Shown: in pieces, positions 52,991-61,804 of the stretch
How the letters are laid out: each line of letters begins with the position of its first letter
Numbering within the stretch: position 1 is the stretch's first letter
From: Brucella anthropi ATCC 49188
GTDB taxonomy: Bacteria; Pseudomonadota; Alphaproteobacteria; Rhizobiales; Rhizobiaceae
NCBI RefSeq assembly: GCF_000017405.1
Contig: NC_009668.1
Location: forward strand, 1,729,001 to 1,793,000
Reading direction: 5' to 3'
Length of the DNA stretch: 64,000 nt
The notes under the pieces: model-generated
Database searches by the model: none
What the model was told of the DNA's origin: nothing
What the model saw: the letters and a program-made list of their open reading frames with translations, nothing else
Program-made: the position numbers and the translations under genes

Positions 52991-54778
52991 TCAAAGAACC
53001 TTGGCCAGAAATTCACGTGTGCGCGGATGCTGCGCGTCGTTGAAAATGCGGGATGGCGGACCGGCCTCTACGATCTGCCCGGCTTCCATAAAGACAACCG
53101 TGTCGGCAACTTCACGCGCAAAGCCGGTCTCGTGAGTGACGATCACAAGGGTGGTGCCAGTACGGGCAAGTTCCTTGATGACGTCGAGCACCTCACCGAC
53201 CAGTTCCGGATCAAGCGCCGAAGTCGGTTCGTCGAACAGGATGACCTTCGGACGAAGCGCCAATGCCCGCGCTATCGCCACGCGCTGCTGCTGTCCTCCG
53301 GACAATTGACGCGGATAGGCTTCAACCTTGTCACTGAGGCCGACACGGGCGAGCAGATCGAGCGCCAATCGGACCGCTGCATCCCGCGCAAGACCGCGTA
53401 CCTGGATCGGCGCTTCGATGATGTTTTCAAGAACCGTCATGTGCGGAAAGAGATTGAAGTTCTGGAACACCATCGCGATATCGGCACGGCGTTTGAGAAT
53501 GTCCTTTTCCTTCAACTCATAGAGCGTGTCTCCGTCCTGACGATAACCGACCAGCGCGCCATCAACGGAAATGAAGCCTGCATCCACACGCTCCAGATGA
53601 TTGATCGAGCGCAGCAGCGTGGACTTACCGGAGCCGGACGGGCCGAGAATTGCCGTCACACTGCCTGCCGGAAGGGACAGGTCCACATGGTGCAGCACCG
53701 TGTTCGTGCCGAAGCGCTTGGAAATATCGTGGATATGAATAGGTGCGCCCGCAGCCACTGTGCCGACATCGCGGAAACCCGCGACCGGAACCGTCTTATG
53801 CACTTGTCCCGACAACTCCGAGGTCAGCGGCAAGGAGCGCTTGTAGCGATTGAAGAATGCCTGGAATGGCAGGGGAACCGGATTGCGAACCGCGCCCTTG
53901 GCGAAATATCGCTCGATATAATACTGTGCCACCGAAAGCACGGTCATGATGACCAGATACCAGACCGTCGCGACCATCAGCAGCGGAATGACTTCCAGAT
54001 TGCGCCGGTAGATCACCTGAACTGTGTAGAACAGCTCCGGCAAGGCGAGCACGTAGACCATGGAAGTGCCCTTGGCGAGACCGATGATCTCGTTGAAACC
54101 CGTCGGAAGGATAGAACGCATGGCCTGTGGCAGAACAATTCGCAAGGCTTGACGGTTGCGCGGCAGGCCAAGCGCGGCAGCAGCTTCATGTTGACCCTGA
54201 TCGACGGAGAGAATGCCGCCGCGTACGATTTCGGCGAAGAAGGCTGACTGGTTGAGGGTCAGGCCGAGAAAGGCAGCTGCAAACGGTGTCAGCAATTGTA
54301 CCGTCGGGTAATCGAACAATACGCGATCTGTGAAAGGCACACTCAGCGTGATGTTCGCATAGAGGTAACCGAGATTGTTCAGGATAAGCAGCAATACGAT
54401 CAGCGGTATGGAACGCAACAACCATATATAACCCCAGGAAAGGCCTGAAAGCAGCGGCGACCTCGATACACGGGCTAAGGCCAGCAGCGTGCCGAGAATA
54501 GAACCTGATACAGCCGCGAGTGCTGTCAGCAGCAGCGTCCGCCCGAGGCCAACGAGCACCGGTTCGGCAAAGAACCATTCAGCAAAAACGTTCCAGCCCC
54601 ACTGCGGATTGGTAAAGATCGAATAGAGCACAAGCCCGATCACGAGGGCCGCGAACACACTACCCACAAAGCGTGCTGGATGCTTTGCCGGAACGATCCT
54701 GTAGCGCGAATAGTCCTGCTTGCGCTCCACGGGGCGGATTGCAATCTGCACGTTTGAGAATTCTGTCGTTACTGCCAT
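52991..54778 (-). CDS. Fused amino-acid ABC transporter permease and ATPase
   Basis: 595 residues. The first 320 are a HisM-type permease with about five membrane segments and the EAA-like loop (EAAAALGLPRNRQALRIVLPQ). The last 250 are an ATPase with Walker A GPSGSGKSTL, signature LSGGQQQRVAIARAL and Walker B VILFDEPTSALDP. Such permease-ATPase fusions are uncommon but known in Rhizobiales polar amino-acid systems; elsewhere they are separate genes. A single fused pair would form a homodimer. Substrate inferred from context. Confidence 0.9.
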   Translation of the reverse strand: MAVTTEFSNVQIAIRPVERKQDYSRYRIVPAKHPARFVGSVFAALVIGLVLYSIFTNPQWGWNVFAEWFFAEPVLVGLGRTLLLTALAAVSGSILGTLLALARVSRSPLLSGLSWGYIWLLRSIPLIVLLLILNNLGYLYANITLSVPFTDRVLFDYPTVQLLTPFAAAFLGLTLNQSAFFAEIVRGGILSVDQGQHEAAAALGLPRNRQALRIVLPQAMRSILPTGFNEIIGLAKGTSMVYVLALPELFYTVQVIYRRNLEVIPLLMVATVWYLVIMTVLSVAQYYIERYFAKGAVRNPVPLPFQAFFNRYKRSLPLTSELSGQVHKTVPVAGFRDVGTVAAGAPIHIHDISKRFGTNTVLHHVDLSLPAGSVTAILGPSGSGKSTLLRSINHLERVDAGFISVDGALVGYRQDGDTLYELKEKDILKRRADIAMVFQNFNLFPHMTVLENIIEAPIQVRGLARDAAVRLALDLLARVGLSDKVEAYPRQLSGGQQQRVAIARALALRPKVILFDEPTSALDPELVGEVLDVIKELARTGTTLVIVTHETGFAREVADTVVFMEAGQIVEAGPPSRIFNDAQHPRTREFLAKVL

Positions 54779-54814
54779 CTGGTCATTCCTTGGCCTTCAG
54801 CTCTGTGATGATGT

Positions 54815-55372
54815 TCACTGGCTGGCGATATGTTGTCGGTCCGTGATGTGATGATCGTTGCCGCGCCCAAGCGGAGCGGCCAGATGGCCGATCTCCTTTT
54901 CAAAAGGCAGCGTCTTGTAAATTTCAGGATCCGCACCTGTGTCGAAAAGCGCCGTATAGCCGTTGTGGAGATAGAGACCGACGGCTTCAGGCTGGCGGAA
55001 GCCGGTCGTCAGATAGATGCGGGAATAGCCCTGTCTTGCCGCCTGTTCTTCCAGTTCCACGAGAAGCTTGCGCGCCAGCCCCTGTCGCCGCAGATCCGAC
55101 CGCGTCCAGATGCGCTTGAACTCCGCAGTACGCGCATCAAAAGCCTTAAAGGCACCGCCGCCGATGGTTTCACCGTCCCGGATCAACAGCACAAAATTAC
55201 CGCTGGGTGGCGCAAACGCCTCGGGCGGATAGTGGTTCATTTCTGCCGCCGCACCTTCCGCGTTGAAATATGTGCCGTAACGACTGTCATATTCATACAG
55301 AAGCTCATCGATGAGCGGCTTCGCACGTGGATCAAGAGAACTGGTGTACAGAAAGATATCGCTCATCATCAT
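54815..55372 (-). CDS. GNAT N-acetyltransferase, SnaA-like (copy 1)
   Basis: About 185 residues. The GNAT core has FKRIWTRSDLRRQGLARKLL as acetyl-CoA-binding motif A (RRQGLA) and GYSRIYLTTGFRQPEAVGLY as motif B. An N-terminal VLLIRDGETIGGGAF strand is also present. Closely similar to a second copy at 60965-61591. It overlaps the stop of the upstream amidohydrolase gene, indicating one operon. In the Bacillus ytm/sna pathway a GNAT acetylates the amine of S-modified cysteines; the same role is proposed here. Confidence 0.85.
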   Translation of the reverse strand: MMMSDIFLYTSSLDPRAKPLIDELLYEYDSRYGTYFNAEGAAAEMNHYPPEAFAPPSGNFVLLIRDGETIGGGAFKAFDARTAEFKRIWTRSDLRRQGLARKLLVELEEQAARQGYSRIYLTTGFRQPEAVGLYLHNGYTALFDTGADPEIYKTLPFEKEIGHLAAPLGRGNDHHITDRQHIASQ

Positions 55373-56571
55373 CACCATCTGTTTTCGTTGAGAAAGGCTT
55401 CGGCAAGCTGCACCCAATAGAGGGCAGCTGGCGCGATGATCTGATCGTTGAAGTTGTATTCGGCGCTGTGCAGTGGCGCGCTATCGCCGTTACCGACGAA
55501 GAGATAGCTGCCGGGCTTTGCCTGCAGCATGAAAGCAAAATCCTCGCTGGCAGTGCGTGGCGCAAATGCGCTGTCTAGGGCACCATCGCCGAAGGCGTCG
55601 ACTGCAACCTTGCGGGCGAATGCGGTTTCCTCAACCGGATTGATGACAGAAGGAAAGCCCAACCTATAGTCGACTTCCGCAACGGCACCAAAACTTTCAG
55701 CCTGAGCGCGAGCAAGCGCCGGGATGCGTATCTGCAATCCGCGCCGCACCTCTTCGCTGTAGGAACGGATCGTCAGTTGCAGTTCCACCGAACCAGGAAT
55801 GACGTTCGAAGCTTCACCGCCATGAATGGAACCGACCGTGACGACCGCCATTTCACGTGGATCGACATTGCGCGAAACGATGCTCTGCAAGGCGGTAACG
55901 AGAGACGCAGCGGCGACAATAGGATCGACAGCATTGTGCGGTTCCGCCCCGTGACCACCCTTGCCGACGATCCTGATGACAGCCTTGTCTACAGATGCCA
56001 TAGCCGGTCCCGCGACAAAGCCGAAACGTCCTGCACTGACACCCGGCCAGTTGTGCAATCCGAACACCGCATCGGCGGGAAACCGCTCGAAAAGCCCTTC
56101 GCTTATCATCTTGCGTGCTCCGGCACCGATTTCTTCTGCCGGTTGGAAAACAAGATCGAGCGTACCGCTGAAATTCCCCTCCTTGGCCAGATATCGCGCA
56201 GCCGCGAGCAGGATCGTCGTGTGCCCGTCATGGCCGCAAGCGTGCATTACACCTTTGTTTCGGCTGGCATAGGGAAGTCCCGTTGCCTCTTCTATCGGTA
56301 GAGCGTCCATATCTGCCCGGATCGCGAGACGGCGCTGACCTTCCCCCCGCACCAAGGTTGCAACCACGCCGGTTCCCGCAACTCCCGTCGTAACGTCATA
56401 GCCCCAGGAGGCGAGTTTTGAAGCAATGAGGCGGCTCGTGCGATGCTCGTTGAAGGCAAGCTCCGGATGCTGATGAATGTCATGACGAAGCGCTATGAAT
56501 TCATCGAGATGCGCGGCAATGCCTTCTCTCGCGGCATCAAGCCTGTTGCGGGATCGGGAGGTAACATCCAT
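55372..56571 (-). CDS. M20-family amidohydrolase / N-acyl-amino-acid deacetylase
   Basis: 399 residues with metal-binding motifs HACGHDGHT and EEIGAGA, the dimerisation domain in the middle, and the catalytic-site Glu in PAEEIG. Hippurate-hydrolase/N-acetyl-cysteine-deacetylase type. It would remove the acetyl group after oxidative cleavage, releasing cysteine. Second gene of the operon, 12 bp after the flavin monooxygenase and overlapping the GNAT start. Confidence 0.88.
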   Translation of the reverse strand: MDVTSRSRNRLDAAREGIAAHLDEFIALRHDIHQHPELAFNEHRTSRLIASKLASWGYDVTTGVAGTGVVATLVRGEGQRRLAIRADMDALPIEEATGLPYASRNKGVMHACGHDGHTTILLAAARYLAKEGNFSGTLDLVFQPAEEIGAGARKMISEGLFERFPADAVFGLHNWPGVSAGRFGFVAGPAMASVDKAVIRIVGKGGHGAEPHNAVDPIVAAASLVTALQSIVSRNVDPREMAVVTVGSIHGGEASNVIPGSVELQLTIRSYSEEVRRGLQIRIPALARAQAESFGAVAEVDYRLGFPSVINPVEETAFARKVAVDAFGDGALDSAFAPRTASEDFAFMLQAKPGSYLFVGNGDSAPLHSAEYNFNDQIIAPAALYWVQLAEAFLNENRW

Positions 56572-56583
56572 GAAACCGGCTCC

Positions 56584-57933
56584 TCAGGCCCGTGCGGCCT
56601 TGTTTACCGGTTGATCTACCGCCGACGAATAACGGCTTTCGCGGAACGGCAGCCCCAGATGATCGCGCAGCGTTTCACCGCTCAGTTCCGGGTTGAAATA
56701 GCCACGCTCTTCCAGGATCGGCAGTACGTGTTGGATGAAATCATCGAGACCTTCCGCAATGACGGGAAAGCCGAGAATGAAACCATCGGCGGCTTCGCTT
56801 TCCACCCAATCGATGAGTTCATTGGCAATGGCCTCCGCCGTTCCAATAAAGGCAGTGCGTGGTGTCGCGACGTCGAGTGCGATCTCGCGTAATGTGGCGC
56901 CGGTTTCCCTTGCCGTCTTCTTGATGCGATCTGTCGTGGCGCGGAAACTGTTCTTGCCGATTTCGCCGAGTTCAGGGAAAGGCTCGTCGAGCGGATAGAT
57001 GCTGAAATCGTGATGATCGAAGAAGCGACCGAGATAAAGCAGCGCCTCTTCGACCGACACCAGATTACGGATCGCCTGATACTTCGCGTCGGCTTCCTCC
57101 TGCGTCCGCCCGACAATCGGGCCAATACCCGGGAAAATTCCTACATCGGAAGAACTGCGCCCCTGCGCAACGGCACTTTGTTTGACCTGTCTGTAGAAAG
57201 ATCGCACGTCCTCAATCTTGGCACCGTTCGTGAACACTGCATCGGCATGTTTACCGGCAAGCCGGATGCCCGAATCCGACGATCCGGCCTGAAACACCAC
57301 TGGCTGCCCCTGTCTGGAACGGCTGATATTTAGCGGTCCTTCGACATTGAAAAAGCGCCCTTTGTGATTAATGCGACGTAGCTTGTTTTTATCGACATAG
57401 ACGCCGTTTTCGCGATCGCGGACGAAGGCATTGTCATCCCAGGAATCCCAGAGTCCTTTGATGACGTCGAGATATTCGTCCGCGATTTCATAGCGTAGTT
57501 CGTGTTCCGGATGCGGGCGCCCGTAATTACGGCCTGACCCTTCGAGTGGGGAGGTGACAGCATTCCATCCGGCGCGTCCGCCAGAAATAAGATCCAGCGA
57601 AGCGAACTGGCGCGCGATGGTGAAGGGGTCGCTGTAGGACGTCGATACCGTACCTACCAAACCAATTTTTGAGGTGGAAGCAGCGAGTGCCGAAAGGATC
57701 GAGATCGGTTCGAAGCGATTGAGGAAATGCGGTATCGACTGTTCATTGACGTAAAGTCCGTCAGCAACAAAGGCAAAGGCGATCCCCGCCGCCTCTGCCT
57801 TACGCGCGGCATTGACGAAGAACTCGAAATTGGTGCTTGCATCGACGGGTCCACTTGGATGCTTCCATGCGTTCATATGGCCGCCAGCCCCCTGCAGCAT
57901 GACGCCAAACGTGATTTGTTTTCGTTCACTCAT
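56584..57933 (-). CDS. LLM-class flavin monooxygenase, NtaA/SnaA/DszA group
   Basis: 449 residues from the ATG at 57933 (GGAGAAAAG upstream). Features are MLQGAGGHMNAWKHPSG, VSTSYSDPFTIARQFASLDL and GRAGWNAVTSPLEGSGRNYG, all characteristic of the NtaA group that uses FMNH2 from a separate reductase. Members cleave C-N or C-S bonds. First gene of the operon; in the proposed pathway it oxidises N-acetyl-S-alkylcysteine to release N-acetylcysteine. Confidence 0.9.
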   Translation of the reverse strand: MSERKQITFGVMLQGAGGHMNAWKHPSGPVDASTNFEFFVNAARKAEAAGIAFAFVADGLYVNEQSIPHFLNRFEPISILSALAASTSKIGLVGTVSTSYSDPFTIARQFASLDLISGGRAGWNAVTSPLEGSGRNYGRPHPEHELRYEIADEYLDVIKGLWDSWDDNAFVRDRENGVYVDKNKLRRINHKGRFFNVEGPLNISRSRQGQPVVFQAGSSDSGIRLAGKHADAVFTNGAKIEDVRSFYRQVKQSAVAQGRSSSDVGIFPGIGPIVGRTQEEADAKYQAIRNLVSVEEALLYLGRFFDHHDFSIYPLDEPFPELGEIGKNSFRATTDRIKKTARETGATLREIALDVATPRTAFIGTAEAIANELIDWVESEAADGFILGFPVIAEGLDDFIQHVLPILEERGYFNPELSGETLRDHLGLPFRESRYSSAVDQPVNKAARA

Positions 57934-58225
57934 GTCTTTTCTCCAAGGAAGAGTTCGACGCCATGCGTCCATCTTGCAGTTTCCGGTCGTGCTGCATTCG
58001 CACCGAGCAGCTAGACGTTTTCCATGGGGAGCAGCGTAAGCACCCCTTGGCCTGCCGATAAGAAAAGTAATTCTATAATTTTTATATACTTTAAAATTGC
58101 AATGCAGCTTAAAACGGCACAATACAGAATATGCCATAGAGTCAATTAGATAGCGTGGTTATGACGTCATTCATTCTTGTCAGTGACAAGCTCAAAAGAA
58201 AAATCTGACTGAAAAGAGGTGGATT

Positions 58226-58507
58226 TTGAGACGTCTGTTCCTTGAGGAAGAATGTTTGGTGGCCCACCATTCAAACATGGATACGAGCTATACCTATATC
58301 ATCATCGCCCTGCTCCCGTTTCTGCTTTGGAGCGCGATTATCTTTGTATTGTCGGAAGCCGACATCCAAGCCGATTGCCGGGACTCCGAGGATATGAATG
58401 ACGATCGCCCGACCGACGATCAGATGGCCGATATCGTGACCATTCCCTACGGTCTAATTTTCCCGCTTTATTATCATACACCGACCGCATCGCGCGAAAT
58501 CGGTTAA
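58226..58507 (+). CDS. Small membrane protein of unknown function
   Basis: Up to 93 residues with one strong membrane helix (TYIIIALLPFLLWSAIIFVL) followed by an acidic segment (ADCRDSEDMNDDRPTDDQMA) and a short C-terminal tail. The TTG at 58226 has AGAGGTGG upstream with short spacing; an ATG at 58277 is the alternative. Divergent from the sulfur operon. Family not recognised. Confidence 0.55.
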   Translation: MRRLFLEEECLVAHHSNMDTSYTYIIIALLPFLLWSAIIFVLSEADIQADCRDSEDMNDDRPTDDQMADIVTIPYGLIFPLYYHTPTASREIG

Positions 58508-58605
58508 AACAGCCACTATACTGCGACACTCGGCCAGCCACCGTAAGCTATTAATTCTCTCGATTTCATGCAAAAGCATTCCGGCGAAACATCGGCGGAG
58601 TGGTT

Positions 58606-59070
58606 ATGCTTACGAAGAAGGGCAAATACGGTCTGAAGGCTCTGGCTCATCTCGCCGCACTTGAACCGGGAGAAAGTGCGTTCGTCGCCGATATTGCCAC
58701 CCAGAACAATATCTCCAAGAAATTTCTCGACGCAATCCTGCTGGAATTGCGCAATGACGGCATTCTACGGTCGAAGAAAGGTCCCGGTGGCGGTTATAGC
58801 CTTTCCAAGCCTGCGTCGGAAATTACCATTGGTCAGGTCGTCCGTGTTCTCGACGGACCACTGGCACCAATCCGTTGCGCCAGCCGCACAGCGTACGAGC
58901 CGTGCAACGACTGCGTGGATCATCGCGCCTGTCAGGTACGTCGTTCCATGCTGCTGGTGCGCGAAGCAATAGCAGGCGTTCTCGATAGGATGACGCTGGA
59001 ACAGTTTACCCGCAACGGTGGGTTGGAAGACGACCGCTCTGCGCCCGCTTGGGCGCAGTTAAGCGCCTGA
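58606..59070 (+). CDS. Rrf2-family transcriptional regulator with four cysteines
   Basis: 154 residues: winged helix at the N-terminus (TKKGKYGLKALAHLA, then ISKKFLDAILLELRNDGILR), the GGYSL wing, and a Cys set at 91, 100, 103 and 109 (PCNDC spacing). This may bind an Fe-S cluster or sense thiols. CymR, which controls the ytm operon in Bacillus, is also an Rrf2 protein, so this is a good candidate local regulator (inference). Its end overlaps the convergent flavin reductase gene by 12 bp. Confidence 0.87.
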   Translation: MLTKKGKYGLKALAHLAALEPGESAFVADIATQNNISKKFLDAILLELRNDGILRSKKGPGGGYSLSKPASEITIGQVVRVLDGPLAPIRCASRTAYEPCNDCVDHRACQVRRSMLLVREAIAGVLDRMTLEQFTRNGGLEDDRSAPAWAQLSA

Positions 59071-59619
59071 TATAGCGTCCAGAAGGCGATAGCCGCCATT
59101 GTGATACAGAAGCGGTTCACCGGAACCCGTAACGATTTTCAGAACGCGACCGATCACGATTGCATGTGTATGGCGTTCGATCACGTCTTCCACGGCGCAA
59201 TCAACGGAAGCCAATGCGCCAGCAAGTGCCAGCGCACCGCTTTCTAGTGCATACCATTCAGCATCCGCGTAACGTTCAACGCCCTTGATGCCACCCTTGC
59301 CAGCAAAACGATCGGCAATGGACTGATGGCCGGAGGACAGCACATTCACGCAGAAATGGTTATGGCGACTAATCGCCGACCAGACCGATGAACCGCGATT
59401 GATATTTACGATAATCGTTGGCGGCTCAACCGAAAGCGCTGTGGCTGACGTCACAGTCGCCCCGGTGCGCCCTTCATTGAAACCCGCCGTGACAACACTC
59501 ACGCCACCTGCAAGCTGTCTCATGGCTGCTTTAAGTTCGCCAGGAGAAACCTCGATATCTTCAGGCTCTTCAACATATTGCGGAATATTCTCGCGGAGAT
59601 ATGTTACCGTTGATCCCAT
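59059..59619 (-). CDS. Flavin reductase-like (NtaB/HpaC type) protein
   Basis: 186 residues with the flavin-reductase fold: LAGGVSVVTAG, TGATVTSATALSVEPPTIIV, NHFCVNVLSSGHQ, and the closing HNGGYRLL. Supplies reduced flavin to the two-component LLM monooxygenases nearby. Convergent with rrf2. Intergenic 59620-59920 shows no gene. Confidence 0.9.
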   Translation of the reverse strand: MGSTVTYLRENIPQYVEEPEDIEVSPGELKAAMRQLAGGVSVVTAGFNEGRTGATVTSATALSVEPPTIIVNINRGSSVWSAISRHNHFCVNVLSSGHQSIADRFAGKGGIKGVERYADAEWYALESGALALAGALASVDCAVEDVIERHTHAIVIGRVLKIVTGSGEPLLYHNGGYRLLDAISGA

Positions 59620-59920
59620 CTCTGTTTATTGCTCCAGATTTATCAATCTGCCATACGGTAGCAGCGCTCGGCAAATTGGCCGAGAATGCCATTTCTATAA
59701 TCGACTGATTTTGTAGAAAATTAGAACCCGCCTCTAAAACGGAAGTAGATGTGCGGCGGTGTCACTATGTGCCACTGATTAATGCTCGCAGCAGTTACGC
59801 TGAAAGACCCAAATTACTTACAATGTTGGTTCATTAGAATCATCTCGAAACATACTCAGAAACAGATCTTGAGATTTGTTTCATGACTTTATTCCAATCG
59901 TAAGTGAATTGATCGGAGGG

Positions 59921-60949
59921 CTAACCTGCCCGAACGACACTGAGTTCCGGTTTCCTTGTGCCAGATGCGGGAAGCAGCCGCCCAAAGTCCGTGAGGATTT
60001 GTGCATAATCCTCTGCGTGAAATTCATAGGGCAGCTCCAGGCGGAATTCAGACACAAGCGGCAGAACCGGGTCGACTGCCAGCTTTTCGAGAATTTCTTC
60101 CGTCGTCCCGACAATATCAGGCAAGAACAGCGTGCGGCGTGGACCATGAGAAAGCCCCGTCCGCTTATCACGTTCAGCCGCAAATTCCGCATAACGACGA
60201 CGCGCGTCCGGGCTGGCGCCATCTGTAGGCAATATTACACGCCCAAGTGCGACGCGCGGCGCACGTTCATGCGCCCATTCCTGACGGAAACGTTCAATCA
60301 ATGCTTTCTGCGCAGTCAGAAAACTGTCGGTGTTTTCACCGCTGACAATATTTCCAGTCAAAAGATTAAAGCCGGCTTGTCCCGCCCATTTGGCAGAATT
60401 TTGCGAACCCCCGCCATACCACAGGCGTTCGGTCAGCCCTTCCGCAAACGGTCTCAAACGCGGGATTTGGGCACCAGCGGCATTGCCTGCCTCCGTCTTG
60501 CCGGACAGTGGCTCTGAACGTAGGGCACGCGCCAGCTTTTCAGCCCGTGAGTGACTGTAATCTGCAATTGGAACGGCATCGACAAAGTCCGCGATCAGAT
60601 GAGCGAAGGGCGGTTCGCCGACTGAAACACCAACATTCAGCCTGCCATTCGAAAGCAGATCGACCGTCGCCAGATCCTCAGCCAGACGAAACGGATTTTC
60701 ATAGCCAAGCTGAATAACCGCGGTGCCTAGACCAATCCGTTTCGTCCGCTGCGAAGCTGCTGCGAGAAAGGTGGCCGCGGATGAAATACCGCGCTCCAGA
60801 TGGCGCTGCCGCACCCATGCACTGTCGTATCCCAGCCGCTCTCCATGCTCGAAAAGCTGCAATGTGTCCTCCAAACCCTGCGCGGGATCATTTTCGCGAT
60901 GACTGCCAGGAATGAGGAAGGCAAAATGTCCAATGTGTGAAAGGGGCAT
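59921..60949 (-). CDS. Luciferase-like flavin monooxygenase (YtmO-like group)
   Basis: 342 residues: bacterial-luciferase TIM barrel with SAATFLAAASQRTKRIGLGT, YENPFRLAEDLATVDLLSNG and RLWYGGGSQNS. Overall closer to the shorter luciferase-like enzymes than to NtaA. The gene follows the second GNAT by 15 bp, so acetyltransferase and monooxygenase form a pair as in the main operon. Substrate unknown. Confidence 0.88.
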   Translation of the reverse strand: MPLSHIGHFAFLIPGSHRENDPAQGLEDTLQLFEHGERLGYDSAWVRQRHLERGISSAATFLAAASQRTKRIGLGTAVIQLGYENPFRLAEDLATVDLLSNGRLNVGVSVGEPPFAHLIADFVDAVPIADYSHSRAEKLARALRSEPLSGKTEAGNAAGAQIPRLRPFAEGLTERLWYGGGSQNSAKWAGQAGFNLLTGNIVSGENTDSFLTAQKALIERFRQEWAHERAPRVALGRVILPTDGASPDARRRYAEFAAERDKRTGLSHGPRRTLFLPDIVGTTEEILEKLAVDPVLPLVSEFRLELPYEFHAEDYAQILTDFGRLLPASGTRKPELSVVRAG

Positions 60950-60964
60950 GGTTTGTTTCCCTGC

Positions 60965-61591
60965 TCATGCAGCGGCTTCGCGATAGCTTTGAAGCCGCGC
61001 CAGAATGTTTGCTTCCTGCACCGCCTTGCGCTCCTGCACACGCTGGGTTGCTTCTTCGAAGGAGGCAGATGCTGGATAAAGTGGCGAGGAGATCTGCTGG
61101 CCCAATTTGGTGCCAATGTGCTTTTCAAAGGGCAGTGAGCGATATTGCAGAACATCGACGGATGTATCGAAAAGCGGACGATAGCCGAGTGCGATGTAGA
61201 GCGCAGTTGCTTCTGGTTGGCGGAAGCCCGTAGACAGATAAGCGCGCGTATAGCCCAGATTGCCCGCACTTTCTTCGAGCGCCAGCACAATGCGGCGCGC
61301 CAGCCCCTGCCTGCGCAAATGCGACGCGGTCCAGATACGTTTGAGCTCCACGGTTTCATCGTCGTGGCTCATATAGGCGCCACCGGCAATGGTTTCCCCA
61401 TCGCGTTGAAGCAACAGGAATCCGCCAAGCGGCGGCGCAAATGCGTCCGTGGGGTAACGCAGAATTTCTGCGCGCGCGCCACCGGATCGGTCCAGATCGG
61501 CATAACGAAGATCATATTCGTGAGCCAGGCCATCGATAAGGGGCTGCGCTGCCGGATTCAAAAGAGAGGACTGGACAATAATATCAACCAT
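60965..61591 (-). CDS. GNAT N-acetyltransferase, SnaA-like (copy 2)
   Basis: 208 residues from the ATG at 61591 (GGAGG 6 bp upstream). Same domain as copy 1, with ELKRIWTASHLRRQGLARRI and YLSTGFRQPEATALY, plus about 45 extra C-terminal helical residues. Paired with the luciferase-like monooxygenase downstream. Confidence 0.85.
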   Translation of the reverse strand: MVDIIVQSSLLNPAAQPLIDGLAHEYDLRYADLDRSGGARAEILRYPTDAFAPPLGGFLLLQRDGETIAGGAYMSHDDETVELKRIWTASHLRRQGLARRIVLALEESAGNLGYTRAYLSTGFRQPEATALYIALGYRPLFDTSVDVLQYRSLPFEKHIGTKLGQQISSPLYPASASFEEATQRVQERKAVQEANILARLQSYREAAA

Positions 61592-61804
61592 GGAAAGCCT
61601 CCGCTGAACAAATGCTGCCCGACTTTGTTGAGTGGGAGCAAAAAGCCGCCGTCGAACAGTATCTTCCCTTAACGGTGCCTCTTTGCTTGCACGTTTGCAC
61701 GGCATGAACGTTTAATGAGCGTGCAAATATTGGAAGATCGTTGCTCGATTAATATTCTACAAAAAACATAGATTACTCCTCATCAAATTGTTGATGAGGA
61801 TGAA

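Noticed and set aside
51815..54247. 810-residue plus-strand frame
   Set aside because: It is opposite the binding-protein and permease-ATPase genes, which have clear domains; the translated product has none.
57934..58225. Riboswitch or Cys-type leader peptide before the sulfur operon
   Set aside because: No conserved riboswitch motif or Cys-containing short frame with a ribosome site could be recognised by eye.
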